Shown piece by piece: positions 20,507 to 32,847 of a stretch of DNA of 64,000 nucleotides. The stretch covers positions 9,395,141 through 9,459,140 of the forward strand of contig OX439044.1 of NCBI GenBank assembly GCA_949317995.1, read 5' to 3'. This stretch comes from Acholoe squamosa. Its lineage: Eukaryota > Annelida > Polychaeta > Phyllodocida > Polynoidae. The translations under genes and the position numbers were made by a program. Position 1 is the first letter of the stretch; each line of letters begins with the position of its first letter. The notes under the pieces were generated by a model, which saw nothing but the letters and a program-made list of their open reading frames with translations, was not told the origin of the DNA and made no database searches.

Positions 20507-23338
20507 ATGGCTCAGTCGGAGGTGGTGGCGACCGTAACGGCCAATCCTGATGGGCACCCAACCCCACTTCGAGCCCAAGACGAGGCACCCCGAAGTCCAG
20601 CAGTTGAGCTGATGGACACCACCGAAATGGAGCCGTCTCTTCCCGATTCGACTCCAGATACCCTGAGCATCCCTAAAGGTGCTGAACTGATTGCTCCCAG
20701 GACACCACGCCCGAGTACGACTGAGGGAACCACTCCTTCAGTCATCGTCGAAGTCCCCGTGACTTTCACCGACCGACCACCAGCCATCGGGTACGTGAAT
20801 GTGACCAAAGGATTTATCCGGACTTCCACAGGTAAAAACCGATATTGCCCACCGAAATACCTGGGCCTTAAAGGTGAACCTCCGCAGCTGATACCCTATG
20901 ATTTACAATCTAGGATCTGCCGCAGGTGTACTGACACGGGAGTCTCTGACGTCACAGACAGCGTACCCGCTGTTGTATGGCCTAGTTGGGTTCGAGGAGC
21001 GCTTGCCAAGCGTCCACTCCCCCGAAGTACTCCTTCCACAAGGAACCCCCCGAGAACGGACTTTTGTGTTCATGTCGGATTCACAAAAGAACTCCCCTGT
21101 ACGTGAAGAAGAAGATGCTTTGTTAGCAGACCCCGAGCTCGAAAAGGAAGAGTGACGAATGGCGAACGAGACAGCTAGTGACGGGGATGCTGCTAGCAAA
21201 ATCCCCGACGCTGCCTCAAGTATGGAAGGTGGAGCTTGCTACTCCACCAAAGTAACCACCGCGAAAGAGATGAGCCTTGAGGAGCTTGATGCCCGCCAAG
21301 AAGCCATCAACCAAGAGCGCAAGGATCTCATGAAGCGCAAGACGAAGCTTACTATGGCTTTGAGCACCGGACGAAGTTGCAGTATGCTGCTTCGAACTGG
21401 GCACCAACCAACCCGACCTGTCCCTTCGAGATCTGTGTTAACAACACAGAAACAGAGAGAGTCTGGCCCACCAAAGACTCATTCTTTAGACACCTTATGG
21501 AGCACCATATGCACCACGCTCCTGTGTATCGGTGCTCCAACGAGAAGAATGAAAACAAGAAATGTCAAGGACTGAGAACCACGAGGTGGGGGCGCATGGC
21601 TGAGCACTTGGCTCAGGTTCATGGCCTCAAAGCCTGTGACGCCCGACTTAAGGCCCTGAAGCTCCACGAGCGACTTATGTTGAAGTAGGACCAAATGACC
21701 TCTGAGGAGAGACTGGCGATCACTATGAGAACTGACCACCTCTGTCACTCGGTCGAGGGGAAGCAGGATGCCTACTTCCTCAAGAACGTGCGTTCCCATC
21801 GATTTGACATGTCAGCAGAAATGCACTGGCGTGTCAAAGTCCAGAGAAGGGACCCTGACGCAGTGGACCGACATGGGAAACCCCCGAGCACACCCTGGTG
21901 GTGACCCTCGAACTCGGGACGCCAAGCGACTGAGGTCGGAGTCACAATCTCCAGCCCTGACCCCCGACCACAAGAAGAGATCCCCCGATCCTAGCACGAT
22001 CCTGGGTGCTGCATCTCGAGACCTCTCGAGCATGGAGCATGTCTCGCCCCTAACCTTGAGTGGTTACCGACCCGTAGCAGGGACCTCGACTGGTAACCAC
22101 CAGACCTGGTTCGAGGGGCGGACTACCCTCTCCCACTCAGACTGGATGAGGGGTGTTTCAGAGTCAACTCCACGATACCAGGGCACCCCAGAGGAAGATG
22201 CCTTACTCGCCAGGCTTAAGGCAGCCGAACCAGACGAGTTCCCCGCTCTGTCTGACACCCAGAAACCAGGCCCCGAATCCCAGACCTTATTGCCTTCAGG
22301 GAAACCGAAGTCTATGGGTCCCCCAGCTACTCCTGCCACCACCTCTGCTCGCGGACGGGTCCGACCTGTGGATCCGAAGCGACCAGGAAGAGAGTTGGTG
22401 CTAAAAGACCCCAGTCAACCTCTCCCCGAGGTTGGAAGGGGGCGAGGTCTAACAATTGATGAGAGTGGGGCGGTAGTTGGTTCGTCTTGACAAACCAGCA
22501 CCGCCACCACATCCCCAAGTGCTACTGCCACCTCGAGCTCCGCTTACGAGAGTGGTTCAGACACGCACACGACCCCTGTACCGATGCCTCCAGTAAGAAA
22601 CATGAGGACCACCAATGTGCTACATTTGGTGAAATCTAACTTCGAACTGGAGGTCCCCGATGATTATACCAAAAAACAGACACAGGAATCCTGTGATATT
22701 CAGGCCGACGTTTTCCGTGGCAATAGAGGCATATCAGCCAGGCCACCGGATACCTTCGAGGCGTGACCGAAGGTGTGTTTGAATGTCTGCATGAGATCCA
22801 GCGACGGGAAATAACCCGGATCTCAATGGACATGCAAGGACAGGCGAGAGACCAGCTTCGGGCCTCGCTCCAGCATGAAAACGAGGCTAGGGCCATGAAG
22901 CTGAAATACGAGTCGCAGCTTCAGGAGCTGAGAAGCCAATACGACCACCAGGATGTTCGATTCATGGCAGTATTCGGCTGCTTCATGAAAGATTGGGACG
23001 GCACTGCAGAGAGTGCGTTCGAAAAGCTCCAGGGCAAGCTGCAGGAGGCCAGACAGCTTGAGGCGGACATTAAATCTTTCGGATTCATGAGTATGCCCAC
23101 CCCGAGACCTTCTGCCAGGGCAGGTGCACCACCAACCGGACCCGGAAGGGAACCCGAAGCCACCACCACTGCCCCGACTGCCACCCCGGTTAGACCGACC
23201 GAGACCCTAACCTCTATCCCCGAGGCGACCACTGCGGCCACAGCCCCTGACCAACCCCCAGTGGTCCATAACCTGATAAGTCTGGACTCTGATCCAGAAA
23301 CCAACTCCGGTGAGACGGTGATGGAGACAGACTTGTGA
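20507..23338 (+). pseudogene. G1 accessory protein in env position: Pro-rich, C2H2 fingers, coiled coil
   Basis: Consecutive frames 20507-21106, 20898-21155, 21159-21575, 21377-21904, 21768-22490 (continuing past TGA to 22766) and 22763-23338 form one decayed reading region of roughly 900 codons. It starts with ATG at 20507 (MAQSEVVATVTANPDG). In the middle (about 21377-21688) are two C2H2-like fingers: CPFEIC...HLMEHHMHH and YRCSN...CQG...HLAQVHG. A Pro/Ser/Arg-rich segment follows, then a coiled coil (about 22790-23090), then a Thr/Pro-rich tail. No signal peptide, transmembrane segment or fusion peptide is visible, so it does not look like an envelope. Function is unknown. Nucleic-acid binding is suggested by the fingers. 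Confidence 0.6.
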
Positions 23339-23639
23339 GCCTCGATGTAGATAACTACAGGTGCCAACCCTATCCTCTATATGGGATCCTCGAACACCCG
23401 AACTGTGCCCCAACCTCGAAGGATGTCTGGACGGATGCAGACCCACGAAACCCAATGGACGAATCTACATCTTCCCATCTTGATCAGGGCACACCACACA
23501 GCGACGCGGCTTGCCACCGCCAAGTCCATCGTTCGCCGATTGGATCTGCAGACAAGCAGTGGATAACCCCGAACACACCCCGAAGTCATTTTATTATTGT
23601 GCGGCAGACCCACTACACTGGTGGGCTGCTATAAATTCA

Positions 23640-24317
23640 TGTTGTATAATATGTAATTAACCACTATTCCTCTCACCTTACACATAAAATTAGTTTTATT
23701 TAAAATTTCGATCCTAACGTCATCCACTAGGTTAGATCTCATAAAATATGTCTATTTATCACTAGTAAACAAATTAATTGGTGCTATAAACCTACGAGAT
23801 CTGTTACCTTAAATATTAATAATATTCCTCAGGTACATACCAATTGTGTTCACACTCCGAGGTTAATAGTGGTATATATATATATGTATAATTATAAATG
23901 TAAAAAACCCACAGTTACTCTAAACTGTGCTAAAAAAACTATTATATAGGGTTCATACGTGAACTGTAAAATTTTTCTTTTCGGGTTATGTAACACTTTA
24001 CCATATATAATTACAAAAATAGTATGTCATTAATAACATACATTTAAATACTCTATGTACGGGTTTGAACATGTTCTTCCGAACTTGTCTCGACCCATTT
24101 TTCTACATTGTTTCATAGTGTATAAATATGTTTACTTCACCTAATATAATTATATGTGGTCGACTCCTACTACTAAGACGTCACACAAATAACATATCAC
24201 GTTCTACTTCGAACTCTCGTTTATTACTTCGAGCCCTTATTTTTTAGAATAACGAAGTTGTCACAATGTTAAATACAATTTTTTTACACACCCCTTTCCT
24301 TATTCTGGTGGGGGTAG
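23640..24317 (+). other. A+T-rich 3' untranslated tail of G1 with polypurine tract
   Basis: Composition shifts sharply to A+T-rich after the accessory ORF, with no open frame of note. The last bases, TGGTGGGGGTAG at about 24307-24318, are purine-rich and abut the 3' LTR, as expected for the plus-strand primer. Confidence 0.55.
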
Positions 24318-24645
24318 TGTAGGGGCTCGTAGATCGTGATATAGTGTGAGCGTCTTCCTCGAGAGGGCGTCTCGAGCGGTGCACCCATCACCGGTAGTCA
24401 CTAGAGGTCTCCTCGACCCCTGGTCTCTGCGGGGTGGTGGCAGCACTGTTCGCCTCGTCCCAGCTCCTACCTGGGGCCGGGGAAGGCGTTAGTCTGGCTC
24501 TAGCTGTCGACGGAGTCGGACCACTTTTACCTGAGCTTACACTATGGTTAAGCAGTACACTTCGAGGTAGATGTAAACCATATACCGTAATAAATACCTG
24601 CCAGTTGCACTAACCCGAGATCCCTTGTCTGCTCTTTACTTCGAA
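24318..24645 (+). repeat. 3' LTR of element G1
   Basis: It begins TGTAGGGGCTCGTAG and ends ACTTCGAA. It is the same length as the 5' LTR at 13021-13348 and differs at about nine positions. It is followed directly by a TATATATA run, which matches the TATATA preceding the 5' LTR. Confidence 0.9.
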
Positions 24646-25980
24646 TATATATATATATCTGGCTCATTCCAAGATGAGCCAGATATTTCTAGGTCATGGG
24701 GGGGGGGCTGATACTGGAATTAACAAACTCAGTATTTCTTAATAACTTTATATTTTATTGATAGCCCTATATCCTGGCTTGTTAAAAGGTTTTCAAAACA
24801 TGAGGCGTGAGTGAACAGAAACAATTGCAGCATAATTATAACTACTAAATATAGGTCTAGCTGCACCAAATTCTGTGTACAAACTGGTACAATATATATC
24901 TTTATGTGTACCAAAAAACTAAAGTAAGAATTTTGAAACTCTTGAAATGACCGATTGGTGAAAATTTTGGAAATGCTGAAAAATTAGGAATTATTTCTCC
25001 AATCCTAACTTTAGCCTAGCTCAGTAATAAACACTTATGCAATCATTATAATAGGTCTCCATTGTCTCCAATATGTGTACTTTATATAACAATGGCAGTT
25101 TTCCTCCTATATAATACCAGTACTGTGTCTTCACTCAAGCCTCACGTCTCATCAACCTATATGTGAATGGCCACAGCTCAGCAATACACCATCATATACC
25201 AACAAGTACACTAAGATAATAAGTTAAGAGGTTGTACTACCCATCTAGAGTCATTTAAACATATATAAGGACAATCTTCAGTGTCCACCATGACTTTGAA
25301 AATATAAATTCACAAAATTTCTACACTTCTCGCAAACGAGCGCTTGACATGCGGTACAGAATAATATTTTAACATACACCAAATACTCTTTTTTAATAAC
25401 TCACTTATGTCTATATGGAATAGAAATGATAAGAACACCGTACAAGATGATAGGTTCACCTATTAACATTATAACTTTAATCATCCAAAAAACCCTACGG
25501 GATTCACTCATGCCTCACGCCTTATCAACCTTTACAGGAATGGCAACAGCTCAGCATTCCACGATCATATACCAATAAATACACTCAGACAATAGGTTAA
25601 GAGGTTGTATTACCTATCTAGAGTCATTTATACACACATAAGGCCCTTCTTTACTGACTATTGTGACTTCAAAAATAAAATATCACAAATTTTATACACT
25701 TCTCGCAATGCGCACATACCATGAGGTACAGAATAATATTCTAACATACACCAAATACTCTTTTCTAATAACTCACATATGTCTATTATGGAATAGAAAT
25801 GATAGAAACACCATACAAGATGATAGATTCACCTATTAACACTTTAACCTTAACAATCCTAAATACCCTACGTGATTCACTCACACCTTACATCTCATCA
25901 ACCTTTACGTGAAGGGCCATAGCTCAGCAATACACTACCGATAAATACACTCAGACAATAAGTTAAAAGGTTGTCAAAAG
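24646..25980 (-). repeat. ~370-bp satellite monomers, inverted copy of the 1.0-1.8 kb repeat
   Basis: The stretch 24653-25120 is the reverse complement of the unique part at about 1540-1800 (GGCTCATTCC edge, TAGGTCTAGCTGCACCAAAT). It then runs into tandem monomers starting with a TTCACTCA-GCCTCAC box near 25128, 25498 and 25868, a period of about 370 bp. Conserved blocks include CTATCTAGAGTCATTTA, TACACTTCTCGCAA and GTACAGAATAATATT. It is non-coding. Confidence 0.8.
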
Positions 25981-25989
25981 CAGCCTTAC

Positions 25990-26161
25990 CCATCTCTTTG
26001 ATGAGCTTGTATTGGTACTCGGCCTTGGACGGTGCATGCTACTTGACCTTCAGCTGCTCAGGGTCAAGGTCCGGGTGTCTCCAGGAAGTCTCTTTGGTGG
26101 CTGCCGGGGGCATTCTGGCGGCTTCCCCTCCACCGCCGCTGCGGCTAGCTACGTCAGCCAT
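25990..26161 (-). CDS. Isolated host-like exon with both splice sites, unknown product
   Basis: On the minus strand a 172-nt G+C-rich block stands out from A+T-rich surroundings. It is preceded by CTTTTTTTTTGCAG and followed by ATGG/GTAAGG. The exon starts with ATG (MADVASRSGGGGEAARMPP...) and reads KETSWRHPDLDPEQLKVK, then a TAG, then HAPSKAEYQYKLIKEMG to the donor. The other two frames close earlier. Either it is a pseudo-exon with one nonsense change, or the TAG is an allele or sequence error, or the frame is 5' UTR. I do not recognise the family. Satellite monomers begin within a few bases of the donor. Confidence 0.45.
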
Positions 26162-26199
26162 CTGCAAAAAAAAAGATGAGAAATCTTTGAGTAAATAGT

Positions 26200-27441
26200 T
26201 AAGAATGACGTTTCTTTATGCTGACAAAGGATGTACAACAACCTCAACAGTTTTATCAGAGGATTTTATGATGATATGGTAATTTATAGTGATGAAAACA
26301 GTAGATTTTAGGATAATACTGAATTTTTTAGTGTTTGAATACTGATGAGAAATACGTAAATAAAGAGGTAAACAGTGATTCACCATTTTCCTATATGCTG
26401 ACAAGGGATGTACAAAACCCCCAAAAGTTCAATCACCTGATTTATTATTAACAAGGAAATTTATAGTGATCGAATAAAAGAAAAATGCACCACAAAAATT
26501 CTTTGAAAATAAATCATCTAGAATCTAACCATTGACAATTGTGTGAGTTATAGGTACCATAGGGGCATATCATGGTGAAATATGATGAGGATGTATGCAT
26601 TGGATGTGCCATTTCTGGCCAAAATACAGAAAATGAGGCGTGAGTGAATTCAAGAAATACAGTATAAGAGTAGTTAATGGTTAATATAATAGAGGTAGGA
26701 CATATCTAACATACCAAACATAAAACGTTTTCCTCAAACCTACATGAAGACCAGTGGGCCGGCATCTGGTCTTGCCTGAGGCAGGAGTGAACGTGTGAGG
26801 CGTGAGTGAACACTACCTCCTAAAAGTGGCCAATATGGCTATGTTTTTGATTCCACAGGAGGATTAACATACTAAAATTATCAAATAGAGGTAGAAAAAG
26901 GAATATAACCCTTGAAAACCATGGAAAAAGGCCAAATTTGTCTGTGAGAGGGCCTAGAAGTTCACAACGGGGCTAAAATTTCAACGTTTGGGCTCATATT
27001 GGGATGGGGGGTCGTTGTTGAGTTGTTTATGCTGGTACCCGGATGTGGACCACTTCTGCCAGGCAACAGGAAGTCATGTTTTTGAGTTTGAAAAAAAGTT
27101 TATTGTACATCTCACAAATGAAATAAGTGGAAAATTGTCATACAATTATCAAATCAAATTCAACTGTAACACATATTGTTTCTAAGCAAGCTCAATATAA
27201 TGCACTATTACAGTGTCTCAAGTTTTTGTTACTATAGAGTTTGAATTACAGGTTAATGATTCCCAATTAGATAATGAGTAAAAATGATTTACATACATTA
27301 TGATGATGAATTATGACTACACAGGACATGACATAGACATAACATGGCAGGACACACATGGACAAAAAGGAAAAATGCCAAGATAGAGAACAAAATTAAG
27401 AAGTAAACACAGATGACAACAGGCACCTCACTAACAGTGAA
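26200..27441. other. A+T-rich intergenic or intronic DNA with scattered satellite boxes
   Basis: I see no gene. GAGGCGTGAGTGAA boxes of the satellite family occur at about 26636 and 26795. Short direct repeats of a TGCTGACAA-GGATGTACAA block lie at 26218-26240 and 26395-26420. Confidence 0.4.
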
Positions 27442-27813
27442 TCACAAAAAAGTAATCCTAGATCGTTTGTTAGAAAAATCACATCTCCAAAACCTCACGG
27501 TACGGAAATCCTTAGTTTTTACGCAGAACCGATTTACCTTCGTTGTATAAGCCGCTATTTCATGTCTGATATATGCCACAATACCACCACCCTTTTTTCC
27601 AGTTCTATCTTGCCTGAAAGGTTTCATACCTGGCCATAATACCAGATTATTATCTACATCATCATGGAGCCAGGTTTCAGTCATACAGACAATGTCACCA
27701 CCATTCAGTTTCATAAAAATATCATCCTTTTTTTTGTACATGTTGCAAGTGTTGAGATGCACCATTTTGAATCCCTTGGTCTTAATAAAATCCTTTACTA
27801 AGGTAGTAGACAT
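27442..27813 (-). pseudogene. LINE endonuclease N-terminal fragment
   Basis: The minus-strand frame reads MVHLNTCNMYKKKDDIFM, then DIVCMTETWLHDDVDN, then GGGIVAYIRHEIA. This is the start of an APE-type LINE endonuclease, with the catalytic Glu in TETWL and the GGG-V block. It breaks off after about 120 residues with no reverse transcriptase following. It is a truncated or rearranged copy related to the plus-strand LINE at 28.7-32.0 kb. From 27814 to 28680 I see only A+T-rich DNA and one satellite box (about 28187). Confidence 0.7.
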
Positions 27814-28689
27814 TTCACAAGCTCAGAAACACAAACATAAACAAGGAACACAAAAACAAAAATATGAAGGCCCCAAGTAATGACTTAGGGCCCTAGATAG
27901 AGCCCCTAGGGAGATACCAACCTAATGTTTCCTAGGGACTATTAATTACATAAAGTAGAGCAAGCAACATCAATGAAAGAGTGTACCATAAAAGATTAGA
28001 AAGATACTAATTGACAACTTACTCCATATAGAACATACATTTATGTTTTCAAGAAATTTATAGAAGATAAAAACATTTAACCACAGGTATAGTAAGTCTG
28101 TTTTGTGACAAATTCAAAATACAATACAATAAGAAAAATTGTGCTCTTTTGTAAAGGCCTGGATGGTCACTTTGAAAAAAATTCACTCATGCCTCATCGT
28201 GTAAAATTGATGTTTGAATACATATAGAAGATAAATTATGCCCCAGGACCAACCCCAACCCCAATCAGAGGATTGAACCATGGACGAGTAGACGTGCTAG
28301 TGGTAAATACTTGTTATTAAAAATAAGTACAACCCCACAAGCTGATAGACATATACACGATATGAAATATTAAGATTTCTAATGTGTTCACATACGAGAT
28401 AGGTGAAAGATGCCTATTCTCTCAAAGACATGTATTAATAATATCTATAAAAAAAAGTACAAATCTGTTTATAAGATGTTTTTTTATTTTTATTTTTATA
28501 CCAAATATCAAGTTATAGAAACTTGAGGGAGGGGAGGGGGGAGGTCGGGGACCCACCAGGGCAATTCCAATTAAAAACAGCACAGGCACTGCTTAGAATA
28601 CATCTACAGGATTGGTCCATTAGATCTGGGACAGGGCTTAGTTGTTACTCATTTTAAGTGTTAAAAAGAAACATTCACAACTAATGGTG

Positions 28690-31600
28690 TATCTAGCCAC
28701 AGAAAATGTGGATATTTTTACCATATCAGAGTCATGGTTGAAAAAGAATGATCTAACTATTAATTATGAAGTACCTGGTTATACACTATATTGAAATGAC
28801 AGAACATGGCTAGATAAGAAAGGTATAGTAATAACTGCGGGTGGAGTCATGTCATATATTGGGAATGATTACATTGTAAATAATGATTATGAATATCTGA
28901 ATACATCTAGTAACATTATAGAGTGTTAAGTACTATCTGTGAAACGAGGCTATCAAAGGAAATGTGTAGTAATCAATGTATACAGGCTACCTGATGGCTC
29001 TGAACAAGATTTTGTTAATGAATTACATACAATATGTGAAGCCATTAAACATCGTCATAGAACAAATATTATTGTATTGGGAGATATGAATTTTGATTTT
29101 CTAGATAAACAAGATATATATGTTCCACAAATAATAGAGAATATGGGAAATATTGGATGTAGACCTTTAATTAAAACAGGCGATGAGGCAAGGTGACAAG
29201 TTAAATCTACTTGATCAAATTTTCTCATACATAAAAGGAATATCATCAAAAGGAACAAAAAAGTTGAATGTATCTGATCATTACCTAATATACTTTTTAA
29301 AAAACATAGTTAAACTATCGTATAAAAAAATCAAAATCAAATGTCATCAAATTAAAAACTATGATGAAACTGCGTTCAAACAAAAATTAGACGAATACAA
29401 ATGGGATAGTTTATACGGAATTCAAATGATATATGGAATATTATACTAACACGATCCAATGCCACCTTAGATCAAATGTGTCCATATGTTGAATATAGTG
29501 TTAGAGAATCACATGAACCTTGGAAATCTAGAGAAATTATATCAGAAATTAAAGAAAAAGACAGATTGTTGAGAATAGCTAGAAGAACAGGCAGAGACAT
29601 TGACAAGCAGAGAGCTCACATAGCTAGGAGAAGGGTCAACGATATGATTAATAATATAAGAAATTCATAAGTAAGAGATACTGTCAATAATAGTCAAGGA
29701 AATCCAAAAAAGTTTTGGTTCAACTTAAATAAAGCATTCCCCTTAAAAGAAGCCAATAATCCTTGCATTTCTTTTAAAAAATAAGCAAGGAGACTATATA
29801 CCACATGAAGCAACAGCACAGTATATTAATACTTTCTTTAGTAAAATTGGTTCTGAATTGGCAACTAATTTTAACAGGAGATGGGCCCCACCCATACAAG
29901 GAGAAGATCTAATCAAAATAGGAGACCTTATCATAGAAAATGAAATGGTTATAAAATACATAAAAAATGTTGACACTGGTAAATCATTAGCAATTGATGG
30001 CTTACCAGCAGTGGTACTAAAAGCTGTACTTTTGCAGGTTTTTACCCATTTATTGAATGTTTCATAACTCACTGGAGTGTATCCTAAAGAATGGAAAATA
30101 GCTAAAGTAGTTCTTATCTTCAAATCTGGTAATAAATCTTCAGTAAATAACTATAGACCCATATCACTGTTACCTCTTCCAGGAAAAAATATTTGAACAT
30201 ATTATACTTATCACAGTTTCTTGAGAGACACAAAATACTAACGGATGCACAAGGAGGTTATATGAAAAATAGGTCTACTATAGAAACAATAGGAAAACTC
30301 ACAGACTTCATACACTTAAACAAGAATGAAGGAAAATTTACTTTGGCAACTTTTATTGATCTAAAAAAGGCATTTGACACTGTGAATCATAGAGTTCTCT
30401 TGGACAAATTAAGATATTATGGAATTACTGGAAAAACCTTGGAATTATTACAAAACTATTTAGAAAATAGATTTCAATTAACAATAGCCAATAACTCTAT
30501 CTCACATACAGAATTAATTTCTTTCAGAGTCCCTCAAGGATCTGTTTTGGGACCATTGTTCTTTTTAATCTATGTTAACAATGTAGTGTCAATGGACTAT
30601 TCTGAGTATTATTCATTATTTTACACATTTATCAAATTCTTCACCGCACACGCTCAGGACCTGCTCACAAGCTCACAGCTCATTCCCCCCCAGTGTGTAC
30701 AGTGAGCTGCTCTTACATCACCCATACCAGGATGTTGTGAGAGCCGGACCCATCCCATTTCTGGGCGCTGACTCACTACGAGTATCACAACATACGGACA
30801 TACCTGTGGACGCATTTCTAGGATGCAGGGAAATTCCACGATCTCCCTTCATCCTGATTGGTCCACTTATAAATAGAATCATTACCAGGAATGGTGACGC
30901 GTCAGATCTGACCAGACCCAACCAGATCTGACCAGATTTGACCTGCTCCTACCGGTACATTTCATCACCCTGTGAGCTGCTCACCTAGGTATATAAGACT
31001 GGTGAGCAGCCCCCAGCATCATCCTCTCTACTTACATTATCCCATGCACAACCTCCCTAGTATCTAGGACCTACGATAGGTCAAGCTACGAGCTTAGGGG
31101 CAGAGCCTGCACGCTGGCGAGTGTATCATTGTTACCACCTATATGCACACTCTGTCATCATGCAATAAACAAGGATCAAAGAACTTCTCTGGATTCAGTG
31201 TTCATTATAACATTGACTTGTAACGCTTCATTGACAGTAGAATCCTGCTGTGATCATTGTAAAATTGAATTATTTGCTGATGATACGGTTAAATATACCT
31301 TAGGTAATGACTTACAAAACACTGCTACAATAATGCAACATGATTTGAACAAATATGCAAAATGGTGTGAAGAAAATTGGCTAACAGTGAATGTCTCCAA
31401 GACAAAATGTATGGTCTTCTTTCTTAATACAAAGAACAAAATTGTACTTAAATTGAACAATTAAGAGATATATCAAGTTCCATCATACAAATATCTAGGA
31501 GTAGTTCTGGATCCTAAATTGAAATATGATATCTTCAGTAGAAATCAAATACAAACACTAGAGTTTAGAAGTTACCAGCTCAGAAGAACATCATATATCC

Positions 31601-32035
31601 TAGACCAAGATACTTTAGCATTGTTATATAAAACCTTCCTACTACCAATTTTTGATTATGGATGTGTGTTATATCAAGCTACAACAAAGACATTAAATGA
31701 TAAATTACAAAGAATACAAAACAGGTGCCTTAAGATCGTATTAAGGATGGATAATAAAACATCCACTCATCTTGTACATGCATTAACAGGAGTTAATTAT
31801 TTAAAAGATAGACAATGGTACTTTACAACTACAATGGCATTCAAAAGAGCACAGGATCCATTCTACCTAGTCCAAAGATTATTATATACGAGACAATGGG
31901 ATGGATTAAGGTTAAAAGTTATTATGACAAGGCTAACTTCTGTTAAAACAAGCCTATATCAGTCGATCTCAACTGTATGGAATAACCTATCACCTGAAAA
32001 CAGAAATATCCCTGCCCCAGAATTATAGAGTAAAG
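28690..32035 (+). pseudogene. LINE (Jockey/CR1-like) endonuclease-RT, decayed and split by a solo LTR
   Basis: Endonuclease pieces come first (ENVDIFTISESWL at about 28710; VINVYRLPDG; IIVLGDMNFDFLD at about 29060-29100). The linker follows (KKFWFNLNKAF), then RT fingers (NYRPISLLPL at about 30150), motif A (FIDLKKAFDTVNHRVL) and motif B (FRVPQGSVLGPLFFLIYVN). A solo LTR interrupts at 30587-31236. Motif C then resumes as ELFADDT with both aspartates intact, followed by the C-terminal domain (LLYKTFLLPIFDYGCVLYQ). Several stops and shifts are spread through it. Removing the LTR and one target copy restores a continuous frame across the junction. Confidence 0.85.
30587..31236 (+). mobile_element. 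Solo LTR, 650 bp, with 4-bp target duplication
   Basis: It begins TGTCAATGGAC and ends TTGACA, with short inverted ends. It is flanked by GTAG on both sides (30583-30586 and 31237-31240). Inside are a TATATAAGAC box (about 30991) and an AATAAA near 31164, the usual U3-R-U5 order. It is closely related to 59466-60076 and more distantly to the minus-strand copy from 63527 to the window end. It sits inside the LINE RT between motifs B and C. Confidence 0.9.
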
Positions 32036-32474
32036 GAAATGTTGCATGAAAAGGTGACAACCGTGCAAGCATATATGCAGTAGAAAATTAAGAAATTCCC
32101 CCTGCCCCCTACCTGCCCCCCCCAATATCATTATCAAAGGCAAAATGATATATACATGAGTGTGAGAAGATAAATACTTGTTATGTCACGCACTTCAGTG
32201 TTTTTAACGATACTGAAATATGTAATTTGTCATTATATATCAAACTGTTAATTCCTTTTGTAAGTGCACATAAAACCAGTACAAGTTTCATCTTGGCTGC
32301 CTATGAGACTACCTGAAAAGGTGAATGGCAGCCACCTAACATTTGCATGTGTTATTAACAATACATGCTTAGATATCATCCACAAAATCTATAGCAAATA
32401 AAGGAAATTGTTCTAAAAAAACCACATGGAAATCTTAGCTATGACCCCCACCAAGGAATAAATATGTAGAAGTG
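32036..32474 (+). other. LINE 3' UTR and unique spacer, no gene seen
   Basis: A+T-rich DNA follows the LINE stop, with a C-run at about 32098-32130 and no supported frame. The second Gypsy element starts at about 32475. Confidence 0.4.
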
Positions 32475-32847
32475 TGTAGGGGCCGGCATCGTTGTATATA
32501 TACTAGTGGGGATCATCCAAGAGATGTGCTCGTGTGTTGCTTGTTCCTTCTATGCCACCCAGGTGTCACTTTGCGATACCCGTTTGGTACAAGAGGGGGC
32601 AGCACTATGATTGGCAGAAGGGGACTGGACCTCGTCCAGTCCACACACGTTACCAGACCTTCTCAGGGAGCTAAAGAATAAAGGCCATCCAAGCAGATGG
32701 AATATTGAGGGCGGCCAGACGGCCGAAAGCCACGGAAGACGAGATGCGAGAGCTTAGGGCTGGAAGAATTCAAAGAGGATGGCATAGCCTTTCAGCAATT
32801 GTTGCTTGACTGGGAACCTGGAGCCGTAGATCCAGCATGGTCATCGG

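Larger units (their letters stand above)
13021..24645 (+). mobile_element. Gypsy-type LTR retrotransposon, near full length (element G1)
   Basis: Two 328-bp LTRs in direct orientation bound an 11.6-kb element. The internal order is leader, coiled-coil gag with a CCHC knuckle, aspartic protease, RT, RNase H, integrase with AT-hooks, and an accessory ORF region in the env position, followed by an A+T-rich tail and a purine-rich tract (GGTGGGGGTAG) just before the 3' LTR. Flanks are TATATA-rich on both sides, compatible with a short target duplication in a TA repeat. Coding parts carry stops, frameshifts and an RT deletion although the LTRs remain about 97% identical by eye. Confidence 0.9.
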
